Shown here: in pieces, positions 1 through 9,579 of the stretch
Position numbering within the stretch: the stretch's first letter is position 1
Layout of the letters: each line of letters starts with the position of its first letter
NCBI RefSeq assembly: GCF_963682185.1
Contig: NZ_OY821667.1
Span: forward strand, 4,539,501-4,603,500
DNA from: an uncultured Cohaesibacter sp.
Lineage (GTDB): Bacteria; Pseudomonadota; Alphaproteobacteria; Rhizobiales; Cohaesibacteraceae
Length of the DNA: 64,000 nt
Direction of reading: 5' to 3'
Notes under the pieces: generated by a model
Database searches by the model: none
What the model saw: only the letters and a program-made list of their open reading frames with translations
Told to the model about the DNA's origin: nothing
Made by a program: the position numbers and the translations under genes

Positions 1-1391
1 ACCTGAGGGCTGTCGCCATCTGGGCCGAGGCCCTCGGCAAAGGCACGTCTTTTAAGCCTCATTGCCATGATGCCGAGCCGCATAGTCTCTTCCAGAATGA
101 GAATTCCGTAGACGATATAGAGCGACAGCTCAAAGACCTGGGTGCAAATGAGCAAGAGCGGCACTCCGAAGCCCCATTGTAGCCCGACCTGAACCCAGAA
201 CACCCATTTGGGCCGGTCTGTCGCACGCAATATGGCGCCGATGGTGACTGATGCCGTGCGCACCAGAACCAACAAGCCTCCATAAGGGATCAGCAACAGG
301 AAATTGATTCGAACCCAATCGGAGATATGCCAGGAGAGAGCGTCTGCGAGCAGCGTCACGCCGACAAACAGCAATGCAAGGCGTGGTGCCAGCAAGCGCA
401 GGGCTTTCAGTACAGAGAGGATTGCCCTGCGTAATTCCGGGCTGCCGGGCTCCAGATCCGCGCAAGTGAGAGTAGCCGACATAGCTACCGCCCGCCCGAG
501 CACATTGGCAACCGAGAGCCATGGGGTCATCAGCGCCAGAGCAGCAAAGGTCAAATAGGGTTGCTGGGCAAACAACAACTGATAAGCTTGCGCTCCGACA
601 ATGAGTGCAGCCACATTCAGCATGACCGGCAGCAAAACCGAACGCGGCAGCAGTGCTTCTCGGTCATAGTCTGCGCTCCCTGACGTTTCTGCGGCGCTTT
701 TGTCCCGCAGAGCCACGCGCATGTCGCGCACTGTCAGCACCACGAGATAAAGGAGCCGCGCGCTTTGACTGACAAGAGTCGCGATGGCCGCTCCCTTGAT
801 GCCCAGTTCCGGAGCTCCGAACCAGCCGTAGATCAGAAGCGCATTGAGAATGACATTGAGCGGCAACTCGATGGCAAATCCCCGCAATTCGCGCGGCGCC
901 TGTCGTCGAACATCGAAACTGATGGTCAGGAGATAGGCGGCAAAGCTGAGAGGAAGGGCGTAGACCATGAGCGCCAGATAGCGCTTCGCCGCAAAGCCGA
1001 TGCCGGATGTCGTGGCCAGCCAGTCCACAAGAAAATTGATGTTGAAGCGGAAGAGCAGAACAAGAATGATACTAAGCCCGAGGCCCAACATCATCATGCG
1101 CAGGAGGCGCACAAAGTAAAGGCGCATATCGCCCGCGCCAAAAGCACGCGTTAAAAGGATCTGTGCACCCGACCCAAGTCCGAACAACAGCGCCATGAAA
1201 ACACCATAGAGCCCTGCGCACAGGCCAAGACCCGCTAAGGTCTCATCACCAATCGGACCAACCATATTGGCATCAATCAGAATGGCGGAAGTGGAAAAAA
1301 GACCGGACAGCGAAAGAAAACCCGCCAACTTGAGAATAGAGGGGGTTTCACGATCGAGTAGGGCAGACTTGGTCGAAGGATTGGCTGTCAC
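1..1391 (-). CDS. MATE family multidrug efflux transporter (3' end beyond window)
   Basis: About 463 residues are visible, close to a full-length MATE protein (usually 440-480), so only the extreme C-terminus lies beyond the left edge. The frame is open from a GTG at 1391 (Val-Thr-Ala-Asn-Pro-Ser) to base 1. It reads as successive hydrophobic helices; the N-terminal region carries the MATE-like stretch LFSTSAILIDANMVGPIGDE, followed by GLGSGAQILLTRAFGAGD. Members are inner-membrane antiporters using H+ or Na+ to expel cationic drugs, dyes or metabolites; the substrate cannot be read here. No ATG precedes the GTG in frame before the upstream gap and the ribosome site is weak (AGAAGA), so the start is moderately certain. 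It is divergent from the next small gene. Confidence 0.85.
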   Translation of the reverse strand, partial: MTANPSTKSALLDRETPSILKLAGFLSLSGLFSTSAILIDANMVGPIGDETLAGLGLCAGLYGVFMALLFGLGSGAQILLTRAFGAGDMRLYFVRLLRMMMLGLGLSIILVLLFRFNINFLVDWLATTSGIGFAAKRYLALMVYALPLSFAAYLLTISFDVRRQAPRELRGFAIELPLNVILNALLIYGWFGAPELGIKGAAIATLVSQSARLLYLVVLTVRDMRVALRDKSAAETSGSADYDREALLPRSVLLPVMLNVAALIVGAQAYQLLFAQQPYLTFAALALMTPWLSVANVLGRAVAMSATLTCADLEPGSPELRRAILSVLKALRLLAPRLALLFVGVTLLADALSWHISDWVRINFLLLIPYGGLLVLVRTASVTIGAILRATDRPKWVFWVQVGLQWGFGVPLLLICTQVFELSLYIVYGILILEETMRLGIMAMRLKRRAFAEGLGPDGDSPQ

Positions 1392-1493
1392 GGGGATAAT
1401 GAAATCTTCTATTTGCGAATGGTTGGCGTTGGGCGGACATTAGGCTAAATTGCCCCCAATGCCAATGAAGAAGACCTCCAAGCCTGAAAGCGA

Positions 1494-1691
1494 ATGCTCG
1501 TGTCCAATCTTGTTATTTACAGTCCCTATCTGGGGATCGCCGTTCTAGTCATTTTCGTTCTGTCAGGCAAAGTTTTTCGCGATAACTGGAAAGCGGCAGG
1601 GCCTCACTGGAAGCGCAACTGCTGGCTCTCGGGAATCGTGGCGACCCTCTGCTTTCTGGCGCTGGCCTTCATACCCTTTGTTCCGCACTGA
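1494..1691 (+). CDS. Small two-helix membrane protein, function unknown
   Basis: A 65-residue protein with two predicted membrane helices: residues about 5-24 (hydrophobic, ending in SGK) and about 43-62, with a short basic loop (RDNWKAAGPHWKRN) between them. That organised pattern, the divergent position 100 bases from the MATE gene and a terminator-like hairpin 160 bases downstream support a real gene. I do not recognise the family. The ribosome site is weak, and two nearby upstream ATGs are out of frame. It could still be a chance ORF. Confidence 0.45.
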   Translation: MLVSNLVIYSPYLGIAVLVIFVLSGKVFRDNWKAAGPHWKRNCWLSGIVATLCFLALAFIPFVPH

Positions 1692-1848
1692 GATATCCAG
1701 TCAATCTGTGCAAAACCTGTCGTTTGAACAAAGGGGTCGTTTCATTTCTGTCATGAACAATGTGCATGAGTTTTGGCAATGGGCAACACTGCTTTTCGCT
1801 TCCATTGACCAGATTGACGGTGCGACGGAGCGACAGACAGCAGAAACG

Positions 1849-1880
1849 AAAAAGGCACGTCTTCGGCGTGCCTTTTTAAA
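1849..1880. terminator. Bidirectional rho-independent terminator
   Basis: An 11-bp perfect stem (AAAAAGGCACG / CGTGCCTTTTT) encloses a 7-base loop (TCTTCGG). The T-rich right arm serves the plus-strand gene ending at 1691 and the A-rich left arm serves the minus-strand apbE-nqrM unit ending at 1906. Confidence 0.85.
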
Positions 1881-1905
1881 TAGATCCTAACGCGCAATAG
1901 CCAGT

Positions 1906-2166
1906 TTATTCGGCTGCGCTCATGGCTGCTTCGCGTTCTGCTTTCTCGCGGGCCGCTTTCTTGCGAGGGCATTCCCCATGAAGACGCTCTTTGAGAGGGC
2001 TGTCCTTATCAACTGCGGCGCCGCAGATCAGGCAATGATCCGCATCGGAAATTGCGTTGAGGCCGCCGCATGAGCCGGCAATCGGTTTGCGCTTGAACAT
2101 GACGCCAATGGACATGCCAACAACAATGACCAAAAAGGCTCCGAATACGATAAGATAGGTTGCCAT
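1906..2166 (-). CDS. nqrM: NqrM, Na+-NQR maturation protein
   Basis: An 86-residue protein of the NqrM (DUF539) family, needed to assemble the cysteine-ligated iron centre between the NqrD and NqrE subunits of Na+-NQR. It has one N-terminal membrane helix (residues about 4-24), a basic stop-transfer KRK, then the family hallmark GSCGGLNAI and a CLIC motif, a further Cys near residue 65 and a charged Ala/Glu-rich tail. The cysteines presumably handle iron. It lies 51 bases after apbE on the same strand, so the two maturation factors form a unit divergent from nqrABCDEF. In Vibrio the same genes follow nqrF. Family identity is firm from the cysteine pattern and context. Confidence 0.9.
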   Translation of the reverse strand: MATYLIVFGAFLVIVVGMSIGVMFKRKPIAGSCGGLNAISDADHCLICGAAVDKDSPLKERLHGECPRKKAAREKAEREAAMSAAE

Positions 2167-2217
2167 CTAAATACCCTCTATGCCACCCGACACCTCTGAG
2201 CGCGGGCGGGTTGCTGA

Positions 2218-3255
2218 TCATTTTTCCGCCTTCATCAAAGCATCAAAAGCCTTGCTGCTTGATGTTACAAATCCGTTTTCTTCGCGGCGAATGAAATAGG
2301 CCGGAATGTCCAACTTGTCAGCCAGAGCACGACCTTCCTTTTCACCCAGCACCAGAAGAGCCGTTGCCATCCCGTCGGCGCGCATGCCATTGGGAGCCAG
2401 CACAGTGACTGAAGCAAGATTATGCGTGACCGGTCGCCCGGTCAGCGGATCGATGATGTGGGACATGCGCTGCCCCTCATCATTGAAATAGAAATTGCGA
2501 TAGTCCCCCGACGTAGCGATACCCATATCACTTACGGGAAGAACCAATTGCACTGACCGCCCGGCTTCATCGGGTTTTTCTATGCCGATCTGCCAAGGCT
2601 CGCCCATGCCATTCAGGCCATGAACCATAAGGTCACCGCCTATCTCTACGAGATAATTCTTAATACCATGCTTCGCAAGGGTGCGACCGATCAAATCTGC
2701 GCTATATCCCTTGGCAATCGCACCCAGCGTAATGGTGACACCCGGTTTGTTCTTGCGCACCATCGGGGGATCGGACTTCACATCCAAAAGCGTGCTCTGG
2801 CCAACATTGACCATGGCAGCTCGGATTTGTGCATCTGTTGGCGGATTCTCGTTGTCCTCTGGACCAAAGCCCCAAAGGTCGACAAGTGGCGAAACGGTAA
2901 TGTCGAATCGCCCTCCGCTGAGCTCGTGAATGGCCTGTGCTTCCTGCAAAACCTCGTGAAAACTGTCAGAAGTACTTAGCCAGTCCGTCGAAGAACTGTT
3001 GTTAAAGATGGAGATTTCCGACTCGTCTTTCCAGTTCGACATGGACTCGTTGGCGGCGTCCAGTGTTGCCTTTATGTCGTTATAAAGGGCCTCTTCGTCC
3101 ACTTTTCCGCGCGCATGCAGTGCCTTGATGGTGTAACTGGTGCCCATTGTGTTGCCACGGAGCTGATATTCGTCAGTTTGTTCGGAAAACAGATCACATC
3201 CTGCGAGAGCGAATAGACCAATAAAAACGGGAATAAGCCGGAAAAATAAGCGCAA
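2218..3255 (-). CDS. apbE: ApbE, FAD:protein FMN transferase (lipoprotein)
   Basis: ApbE cleaves FAD and attaches FMN through a phosphoester bond to threonines in NqrB and NqrC. The 345-residue protein has a lipoprotein signal peptide with lipobox LAGC (Cys20), placing it on the periplasmic side where its targets lie. Family motifs are visible: GTSYTIKA, MSNWKDESEISIFN, GAIAKGYSADLI, EIGGDL and, towards the C-terminus, the metal/FAD-site region MRADGMATALLVLG. Length is typical (about 330-350). It is transcribed away from nqrA and followed by nqrM. The acceptor sites are present in the same locus (nqrB Thr229, nqrC Thr240). Confidence 0.95.
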   Translation of the reverse strand: MRLFFRLIPVFIGLFALAGCDLFSEQTDEYQLRGNTMGTSYTIKALHARGKVDEEALYNDIKATLDAANESMSNWKDESEISIFNNSSSTDWLSTSDSFHEVLQEAQAIHELSGGRFDITVSPLVDLWGFGPEDNENPPTDAQIRAAMVNVGQSTLLDVKSDPPMVRKNKPGVTITLGAIAKGYSADLIGRTLAKHGIKNYLVEIGGDLMVHGLNGMGEPWQIGIEKPDEAGRSVQLVLPVSDMGIATSGDYRNFYFNDEGQRMSHIIDPLTGRPVTHNLASVTVLAPNGMRADGMATALLVLGEKEGRALADKLDIPAYFIRREENGFVTSSSKAFDALMKAEK

Positions 3256-3587
3256 TGGAGGGCCTCAATGCATCTATAACGTGCTGCAGACACTGGGACT
3301 GAACTTCTGATTACGCCTAAATCTGCGGCGTGGGGCGTTAGTTGGGCTCTTCTTTGACTGAAGTCAAGGTCTTTTTATTTACTTTGCAGGATTAGAATGG
3401 TGACGATCGAGGGAAATTTATTTCATTTTATCCATTCAAGTTGCTACCAATGGCAAAAGCCAACCATCTGGATGCAAATTAACTTGAATTGTTTGATCTC
3501 CCTCGTTAGCAAAGGGGAGGTGTTGTTAGGACAACACCGTATGTTGGCGCGAGGGGCGCCGGAAAACTCATTCAGTCAAGGTATGCT
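3256..3587. promoter_or_regulatory. Divergent apbE/nqrA promoter region with leader hairpins
   Basis: A 332-base gap without a convincing gene separates apbE and nqrA. It holds a TTGACT-GA-AGTCAA palindrome (3354-3367), a perfect 8-bp inverted repeat GGTGTTGT-TAGG-ACAACACC (3519-3538) and a GC-rich GGCGC/GCGCC repeat just after it. The last two would form hairpins in the nqrA leader about 30-70 bases before its start. They may be regulator sites or RNA structure; nothing identifies a regulator. Confidence 0.4.
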
Positions 3588-4937
3588 ATGAAGCTAAAAA
3601 AAGGATTGGATCTGCCAATAACAGGCGCTCCTGTCCAGACCATTCATGAGGGGCCAAAGATAACGAAGGTGGCTGTGAATGGTCGGGACTTCATCGGCCT
3701 GAAGCCCAAGATGCTGGTCGCGGAAGGAGACAAGGTCAAGAAGGGGCAACCGCTCTTCTTGCACAAAGCTTCCGAAGACGTAGTCTATGTGGCTCCGGGA
3801 GGCGGAACCGTTACGGCAATCAATCGTGGTGCACGGCGAGTGCTTGAGACCATTGTGATTGCACTGGATGAGGTGGAAGAAGAGATCACCTTCGAGGCGA
3901 CTCCTGCAGAACAGTTGAGCGCCCTCCCGCGCGAAAATGTCCAGAAGCGCCTCTATGAAAGTGGGCAATGGACTTATCTCAAGACAAGGCCTTACTCATA
4001 TGTGCCTGAACAGGGTACAGTCCCGCATTCCATCTTTGTCACAGCAATGGACACCAATCCGCTTGCTGCTGATCCTGCCGTTGTTATCGGCGAGAATGCA
4101 GCAGCCTTCAGTGCTGGTGTCGATGTTCTGTCCAATCTGACAGACGGTCACGTATATGTTTGCCATGCACCGGACGATAAAATGCCCGGCGTAACATCTG
4201 AGAAGGTTGTGTTCGAATCCTTCGCAGGTCCTCATCCGGCCGGTCTGGCTGGTACCCACATTCATTTCCTCGATCCCGTTAATGCAGAAAAGACCGTATG
4301 GTCTATCTCTTACGCAGATGTGATTGCCATCGGCAATCTCTTCACAACGGGCAAGATCGACACAGATCGCACCATTGCACTTTGTGGTCCTCTAGCCACC
4401 AACCCTCGTTTGGTGAAAACGCGCGTTGGTGCATCCACGGACGAACTGACTGCCGGGGAAATCGAAATCGGTATAAACTGCCGCGTCGTTTCAGGCTCGG
4501 TACTGTCAGGTAAGAAAGCTGAAGACCAGTTCGCTTTCCTTACCCGTTCGGCAACCCAGCTGACATTGATGGAAGAAGATACCAAACAGCGCATTCTGGG
4601 CTGGGGGTATCCATCAAACAACTATTGGTCCTTCACCAATGTTCATCTTTCCTCGTTGTTTGGCGCAGGCAAAAAATTTGCCTTCGGAACCAACCAGCGT
4701 GGCGGGCGACGTGCCATGGTGCCATTCGGTAGCTATGAACAAGTGGTGCCTCTGGATGTTCTGCCAACCCAATTGCTCAAGGCGCTGCTGACGCTGGATA
4801 CCGATCTTGCTCAGAAGTTGGGAGCTTTGGAGCTGGAGGAAGAGGATCTGGCACTTTGCACCTTCATCTGTCACTCGAAATATGAGTATGGCGAAGCACT
4901 GCGAGCCAATCTCATCAAAATCGAAAAAGAGGGCTAA
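3588..4937 (+). CDS. nqrA: Na+-NQR subunit A
   Basis: First gene of a complete nqrABCDEF operon for the Na+-translocating NADH:quinone oxidoreductase, which couples NADH oxidation and ubiquinone reduction to sodium export. NqrA is the cytoplasmic subunit without redox cofactors, involved in quinone access. The 449-residue product starts MKLKKGLDLPITGAP, the typical opening, and has normal length. No membrane helix is visible, as expected. The ATG at 3588 is chosen over an out-of-frame ATG five bases earlier because it gives the conserved N-terminus. nqrB follows after 3 bases. Confidence 0.97.
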   Translation: MKLKKGLDLPITGAPVQTIHEGPKITKVAVNGRDFIGLKPKMLVAEGDKVKKGQPLFLHKASEDVVYVAPGGGTVTAINRGARRVLETIVIALDEVEEEITFEATPAEQLSALPRENVQKRLYESGQWTYLKTRPYSYVPEQGTVPHSIFVTAMDTNPLAADPAVVIGENAAAFSAGVDVLSNLTDGHVYVCHAPDDKMPGVTSEKVVFESFAGPHPAGLAGTHIHFLDPVNAEKTVWSISYADVIAIGNLFTTGKIDTDRTIALCGPLATNPRLVKTRVGASTDELTAGEIEIGINCRVVSGSVLSGKKAEDQFAFLTRSATQLTLMEEDTKQRILGWGYPSNNYWSFTNVHLSSLFGAGKKFAFGTNQRGGRRAMVPFGSYEQVVPLDVLPTQLLKALLTLDTDLAQKLGALELEEEDLALCTFICHSKYEYGEALRANLIKIEKEG

Positions 4938-4940
4938 GCC

Positions 4941-6149
4941 TTGGGTCTGCGCAATTTCTTCGACAGCATCGAGCCGCATTTCCATAAAGGTGGCAAGCTG
5001 GAACGGTATTTCGCCCTTTACGAAATGGTGGAATCCTTCATCTACACGCCCAAAATGGTCACACGCGCCGCGCCGCATGCGCGCGACGATCTCGACCTGA
5101 AGCGTGTTATGTCTTATGTGGTTATCGCCACATTCCCCTGTGTTCTGATGGCTCTTTATAATACGGGCTATCAAACCAACTCAGCCATCGCCAGTATGGG
5201 GCTGACCGAGGTCGCCGGCTGGCGCGCCTGGATCATCAACCTCCTGGGCATTGGCTTCGATCCGAACAGCATCTTCGCCAATCTGGTGCATGGGCTGCTC
5301 TACTTCCTGCCGATCTATATTTTCACGCTGGCCGCAGGTGGCATCGTGGAAGTGATCTTCGCCATCGTGCGTGGTCATGAGATCAACGAAGGCTTCTTCG
5401 TGACCTCCATGCTCTATGCTCTGATCGTTCCTGCCTCTACCCCACTCTGGATGGTCTCTCTTGGTATCGTCTTCGGTGTGCTGATGGGCAAGGAAGTGTT
5501 CGGCGGCACCGGCAAGAACTTCCTCAACCCGGCTCTGGTCGGGCGTGCCTTCCTCTATTTCGCCTATCCGGCAGCAATGTCCGGTGATGCGATCTGGACC
5601 CCGGTCGATGGCTTCACCGGAGCAACCGCTCTGGGTGCGACGGCCTTGCACGGTACACAGGCACTGGCCGATATGGGCCTGTCCTGGTGGGATGCCTTCT
5701 TCGGCATCATGCAAGGTTCCATGGGTGAAACCTCTGCTCTTGCCTGTCTGATTGGAGGCATCGTGCTGGTCTATACTCGCATTGCCAACTGGCGTCTGAT
5801 CGCTGGCTGTGTTGCGGGTACCGTTGGCTTCTCGCTGGTGCTTAATCTGATTGGTTCTGACACCAACCCGATGTTCGGTATGCCATTCTGGTGGCACATG
5901 GTTCTTGGCGGTTGGGCATTCGGTCTGGTCTTCATGGTCACCGAGCCCGTGTCTGCTGCTCAAACCAACGCCGGTCGCTTCTGGTACGGTGTTCTGATCG
6001 GCTTCATGGTCATCATGATCCGCGTCGTCAACCCGGCTTTCCCGGAAGGCATGATGCTCGCGATCCTGTTCGGCAATATCTTTGCGCCGCTCATCGACTA
6101 TTTCGTTGTGCGCGCCAACATCAAGCGGAGGGCTGCTCGCAATGCCTGA
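4941..6149 (+). CDS. nqrB: Na+-NQR subunit B (covalent FMN)
   Basis: Integral membrane subunit of 402 residues carrying a covalent FMN, with riboflavin and quinone sites known in the family. The FMN attachment motif is DGFTGATAL with the acceptor Thr229, matching the SGAT site (Thr236) of Vibrio. The protein starts at TTG (4941): the encoded MGLRNFFDSIEPHF aligns with the conserved NqrB N-terminus, and GAGGG lies just upstream inside the nqrA end. About ten hydrophobic helices are visible. Its last 8 bases overlap nqrC (ATGCCTGA), suggesting translational coupling. Confidence 0.96.
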   Translation: MGLRNFFDSIEPHFHKGGKLERYFALYEMVESFIYTPKMVTRAAPHARDDLDLKRVMSYVVIATFPCVLMALYNTGYQTNSAIASMGLTEVAGWRAWIINLLGIGFDPNSIFANLVHGLLYFLPIYIFTLAAGGIVEVIFAIVRGHEINEGFFVTSMLYALIVPASTPLWMVSLGIVFGVLMGKEVFGGTGKNFLNPALVGRAFLYFAYPAAMSGDAIWTPVDGFTGATALGATALHGTQALADMGLSWWDAFFGIMQGSMGETSALACLIGGIVLVYTRIANWRLIAGCVAGTVGFSLVLNLIGSDTNPMFGMPFWWHMVLGGWAFGLVFMVTEPVSAAQTNAGRFWYGVLIGFMVIMIRVVNPAFPEGMMLAILFGNIFAPLIDYFVVRANIKRRAARNA

Positions 6150-6957
6150 GGCAACGGATAAGAAACTTGGTCCTTGGGGACGTTTTCTGGCGATGCCAGC
6201 GGACAATCCCGTCAAGACGGTTATCGTGGCCGTCGCCCTGTGTCTGTTCTGTTCCATGATCGTGTCAGCTGCTGCAGTGGCTCTCAGACCCGTGCAGGAG
6301 CAAAACAAGGTTCTGGACAAACGCCGCAATATTTTGCAGGTGGCAGGTCTGTTTGAACCGGGCATCAACGTCAATAAGGTCTTCAACGAGAAGATTGAAC
6401 CGCGTCTGGTTGATATCGCTTCCGGTACCTTTTCCGATGCAGCTGATCCGGCAACCTATGATCAGCGTGAAGCATCCAAGGATCCTGCGCAATCAATCGA
6501 TCTTCAGAATGACCCAGCCGGTATCGGACGTCAGGCCAAACTGGCGTCGGTTTATCTGATCCGCAACGATGCTGGTGATATCGACAAGATCATTCTTCCA
6601 GTCCATGGCTACGGCCTGTGGTCCACGATGTATGGTTTTGTTGCTCTTAAAGCCGATGGCAACGAAGTCGCCGGGTTCCAGTTCTACGAACAGGGCGAAA
6701 CCCCGGGCCTTGGCGCCGAGGTCGATAATCCACGCTGGCGTGCCCAGTGGCCGGGTAAGAAGATCTATGGTGAAGACGGCAATGTTGAAATTGCTGTCAC
6801 CAAAACCCCTGCGACCCCTGCTACTCAGGATTACCATATCGACAGTCTGGCCGGTGCCACACTGACCAGTCGAGGCGTTGACAACCTCATTCATTTCTGG
6901 ATGGGCGAACAAGGCTTCAAGCGCTTCCTTGATAATCTCAAAGAAGGGACGGTCTAA
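6142..6957 (+). CDS. nqrC: Na+-NQR subunit C (covalent FMN)
   Basis: A 271-residue subunit with one N-terminal membrane helix (about residues 22-42) and a periplasmic FMN-binding domain. The attachment motif is [12 protein letters not shown], acceptor Thr240, close to the Vibrio Thr225 site. The start is placed at the ATG at 6142 ([15 protein letters not shown]), overlapping the nqrB stop and preceded by GGAGGG. A longer in-frame reading from 6082 would add an unrelated out-of-family extension inside nqrB. The stop overlaps the nqrD ATG (TAATG). Confidence 0.95.
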   Translation: MPEATDKKLGPWGRFLAMPADNPVKTVIVAVALCLFCSMIVSAAAVALRPVQEQNKVLDKRRNILQVAGLFEPGINVNKVFNEKIEPRLVDIASGTFSDAADPATYDQREASKDPAQSIDLQNDPAGIGRQAKLASVYLIRNDAGDIDKIILPVHGYGLWSTMYGFVALKADGNEVAGFQFYEQGETPGLGAEVDNPRWRAQWPGKKIYGEDGNVEIAVTKTPATPATQDYHIDSLAGATLTSRGVDNLIHFWMGEQGFKRFLDNLKEGTV

Positions 6958-7613
6958 TGTCTATGCACAAAAATAGCATGTTGGTCGACCCGTTGGTCGA
7001 TAACAACCCGATCACGTTGCAGGTTCTGGGCATCTGTTCAGCTCTCGCTGTGACCTCATCCCTAAAAGTGGCGCTCGTGATGGCCATTTCGGTGACGCTG
7101 GTGACGGCGTTCTCCAACCTGTTCATCTCGATGATCCGCAACCATATTCCAAACAACATCCGCATCATCGCGCAGATGGTGATCATCGCTTCTCTGGTGA
7201 TCTTGGTGGATCAGGTTCTCAAGGCTTATGCCTTCGAGATTTCCAAGACCCTCTCGGTCTTTGTGGGACTGATCATCACCAACTGTATCGTGATGGGCCG
7301 CGCTGAAGCCTATGCCATGAAAAACCCGCCCGTTGCGAGTTTTCTCGACGGCATCGGCAACGGCCTTGGCTACTCGTTCATCCTGATGTTGGTTGGTGTT
7401 GTCCGTGAGCTGTTCGGCTCAGGCTCCCTGTTCGGTATCACCATCCTCAAAACCGTGAATAACGGTGGTTGGTATGTGCCAAACGGTCTGCTGCTGCTGC
7501 CGCCTAGTGCGTTCTTCATCATCGGCATGATCATCTGGGCTTTCCGTACATGGAAACCGAATCAGGTTGAGGCGCGCGATTTCTCAATCATTGAACAAGA
7601 GGGAGGCCACTAA
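6957..7613 (+). CDS. nqrD: Na+-NQR subunit D
   Basis: A 218-residue integral membrane subunit of the NqrDE/RnfAE family, with about six hydrophobic helices. NqrD and NqrE pair with inverted topology and share the iron centre at their interface; each supplies two conserved cysteines, seen here as Cys in LGICSAL and in [14 protein letters not shown]. The ATG overlaps the nqrC stop. nqrE begins three bases after its stop. Confidence 0.96.
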   Translation: MSMHKNSMLVDPLVDNNPITLQVLGICSALAVTSSLKVALVMAISVTLVTAFSNLFISMIRNHIPNNIRIIAQMVIIASLVILVDQVLKAYAFEISKTLSVFVGLIITNCIVMGRAEAYAMKNPPVASFLDGIGNGLGYSFILMLVGVVRELFGSGSLFGITILKTVNNGGWYVPNGLLLLPPSAFFIIGMIIWAFRTWKPNQVEARDFSIIEQEGGH

Positions 7614-7615
7614 GA

Positions 7616-8224
7616 ATGGAAGGTCTTATTTCTCTTGCGGTTAAGGCGATCTTTATTGAGAACCTTGCGCTTTCCTTCTTCCTCGGCATGTGTACATTCC
7701 TTGCCGTTTCCAAGAAGGTTGAAACCGCAATCGGTCTCGGGATCTCCGTAACGGTCGTTCAGGCCATTACGGTGCCTGCCAACAACCTGATCCTGCATTT
7801 CTTCCTGGCAAAGGGCGCTCTGTCTTGGCTAGGTCTTGAAAATGTAGACCTGACTTTCATCGGTCTGATTTCTTACATCGGCGTCATCGCCGCTATGGTG
7901 CAGATCCTTGAAATGATCCTCGATCGCTTCTTTCCGGCACTCTACAACGCCCTTGGCATCTTCCTGCCTCTGATTACGGTGAACTGCGCCATCATGGGTG
8001 GTTCGCTCTTCATGGTGGAACGCGACTATACCTTCGCGGAAAGCTCCGTTTACGGTGTTGCTTCCGGTCTTGGTTGGGCGCTGGCAATCACTGCCATGGC
8101 AGGGGTGCGCGAGAAGCTAAAATATTCTGATGTACCGGCTGGCCTGCAAGGCCTTGGCGTCACATTCATCACCGCAGGGTTGATGGCCATGGGCTTCATG
8201 GCTTTCTCCGGCGTGAAGCTGTAA
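7616..8224 (+). CDS. nqrE: Na+-NQR subunit E
   Basis: A 202-residue membrane subunit paralogous to NqrD, completing the NqrD/NqrE core with the membrane-embedded iron centre matured by NqrM. The conserved cysteine regions are [14 protein letters not shown] and [18 protein letters not shown]. Six helices are apparent and the length matches the family (about 198-202). A strong GGGAGG site overlaps the end of nqrD. It is followed after 13 bases by nqrF. Confidence 0.97.
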   Translation: MEGLISLAVKAIFIENLALSFFLGMCTFLAVSKKVETAIGLGISVTVVQAITVPANNLILHFFLAKGALSWLGLENVDLTFIGLISYIGVIAAMVQILEMILDRFFPALYNALGIFLPLITVNCAIMGGSLFMVERDYTFAESSVYGVASGLGWALAITAMAGVREKLKYSDVPAGLQGLGVTFITAGLMAMGFMAFSGVKL

Positions 8225-8237
8225 GGGAGGCTATAAA

Positions 8238-9458
8238 ATGGAAGAGTTTGCCCTTGGCATCACGTTCTTTATCCTGATCGTTCTGGCTCTGGTGGCGATC
8301 ATTCTGTTCGCCCGCAGCCGCTTGGTTTCCACTGGTAATGTGAACATCACTATCAATGGTGAAAAGACCATTTCCGTACCTGCCGGTGGCAAGTTGCTGG
8401 GAGCTCTGGCGAGCCAGAAGATCTTCGTTGCATCTGCCTGTGGTGGCGGTGGTACCTGTGCGCAGTGTCGCTGTAAGGTCTTCGAGGGCGGCGGGTCCAT
8501 CCTGCCAACCGAAGAAGCCCACATCACCAAGCGTGAGGCAAAGGAAGGCGATCGTCTTTCCTGTCAGGTCGCTGTGAAACAGGATATGTCCATTCAGGTG
8601 CCTGAAGAGGTCTTCGGCGTCAAGAAGTGGGAATGCACAGTCAAATCAAACGACAACGTGGCCACGTTCATTAAAGAACTTGTCCTGCAGTTGCCCGCTG
8701 ATGAGCATGTGAATTTCCGCGCTGGTGGTTATATCCAGATTGAAGCACCAGCTCATGAGGTCGCTTACAAAGACTTTGATGTTGCTGAGGAATATCGCGA
8801 AGATTGGGATAAATTCAATCTCTGGCAATATGTCTCCAAGGTTGAAGAACCGATCGAGCGTGCCTACTCCATGGCCAACTATCCTGAAGAAAAAGGCATC
8901 ATCATGCTCAACGTGCGTGTCGCCAGCCCACCTCCGGGCCAGCCGAACGTACCTCCGGGCCAGATGTCGTCCTTCATCTTCAACCTCAAGCCAGGTGATA
9001 AAGTCAACATTTCCGGTCCGTTCGGCGAGTTCTTTGCTCGTGATACCGAAAAGGAAATGATCTTTGTTGGTGGTGGTGCCGGTATGGCGCCGATGCGCTC
9101 GCATATCTTCGATCAGCTCAAGCGCCTTGATACCAAACGGAAAATCACCTTCTGGTATGGTGCTCGCTCCAAGCGCGAAATGTTCTATGTAGAAGATTTC
9201 GACAAGCTGGCCGAAGAACATCCGAACTTCACTTGGCATGTTGCCTTGTCTGATGCCTTGCCTGAGGATGATTGGGACGGTTACACCGGCTTCATTCATA
9301 ATGTGCTGTATGAACAGTATCTGCGTGACCATGAAGCTCCGGAAGACTGCGAATATTACATGTGCGGTCCTCCGATCATGAACCAGTCCGTGATCAACAT
9401 GCTGCTTGATCTGGGTGTTGATCGCGAAGACATCATGCTCGATGACTTTGGTGGTTAA
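8238..9458 (+). CDS. nqrF: Na+-NQR subunit F (NADH dehydrogenase module)
   Basis: The NADH-oxidising, electron-input subunit of 406 residues. Order: one N-terminal membrane helix (about 5-25), a plant-type 2Fe-2S ferredoxin domain with cysteine ligands Cys68, Cys74, Cys77 and Cys109 ([13 protein letters not shown] then LSCQ), an FAD-binding domain with [11 protein letters not shown], and an NADH-binding domain with [13 protein letters not shown] and the C-terminal [12 protein letters not shown]. All ligands for the 2Fe-2S cluster and flavin are intact. An AAGGGAGG ribosome site precedes the ATG. A strong terminator follows, closing the operon. Confidence 0.98.
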   Translation: MEEFALGITFFILIVLALVAIILFARSRLVSTGNVNITINGEKTISVPAGGKLLGALASQKIFVASACGGGGTCAQCRCKVFEGGGSILPTEEAHITKREAKEGDRLSCQVAVKQDMSIQVPEEVFGVKKWECTVKSNDNVATFIKELVLQLPADEHVNFRAGGYIQIEAPAHEVAYKDFDVAEEYREDWDKFNLWQYVSKVEEPIERAYSMANYPEEKGIIMLNVRVASPPPGQPNVPPGQMSSFIFNLKPGDKVNISGPFGEFFARDTEKEMIFVGGGAGMAPMRSHIFDQLKRLDTKRKITFWYGARSKREMFYVEDFDKLAEEHPNFTWHVALSDALPEDDWDGYTGFIHNVLYEQYLRDHEAPEDCEYYMCGPPIMNQSVINMLLDLGVDREDIMLDDFGG

Positions 9459-9488
9459 ACCTGGGTGACCAGAAACAAGAATAAAGAA

Positions 9489-9519
9489 AAGGCCGGAGCA
9501 ACCACGCTCCGGCCTTTTT
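9489..9519 (+). terminator. Rho-independent terminator of the nqr operon
   Basis: An 11-bp perfect GC-rich stem (AAGGCCGGAGC / GCTCCGGCCTT) with a 6-base loop, ending in a run of T, 30 bases after the nqrF stop. Confidence 0.93.
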
Positions 9520-9579
9520 GTTGTGCACTACATTTGCCGAGAAATTGGGCGAAGAGGGGGAATGAGAGCGACAGCCCTT

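Noticed and set aside
1678-1890. 70-codon plus-strand ORF overlapping the end of the small membrane gene
   Set aside because: It runs through the bidirectional terminator, has no ribosome site and no family features.
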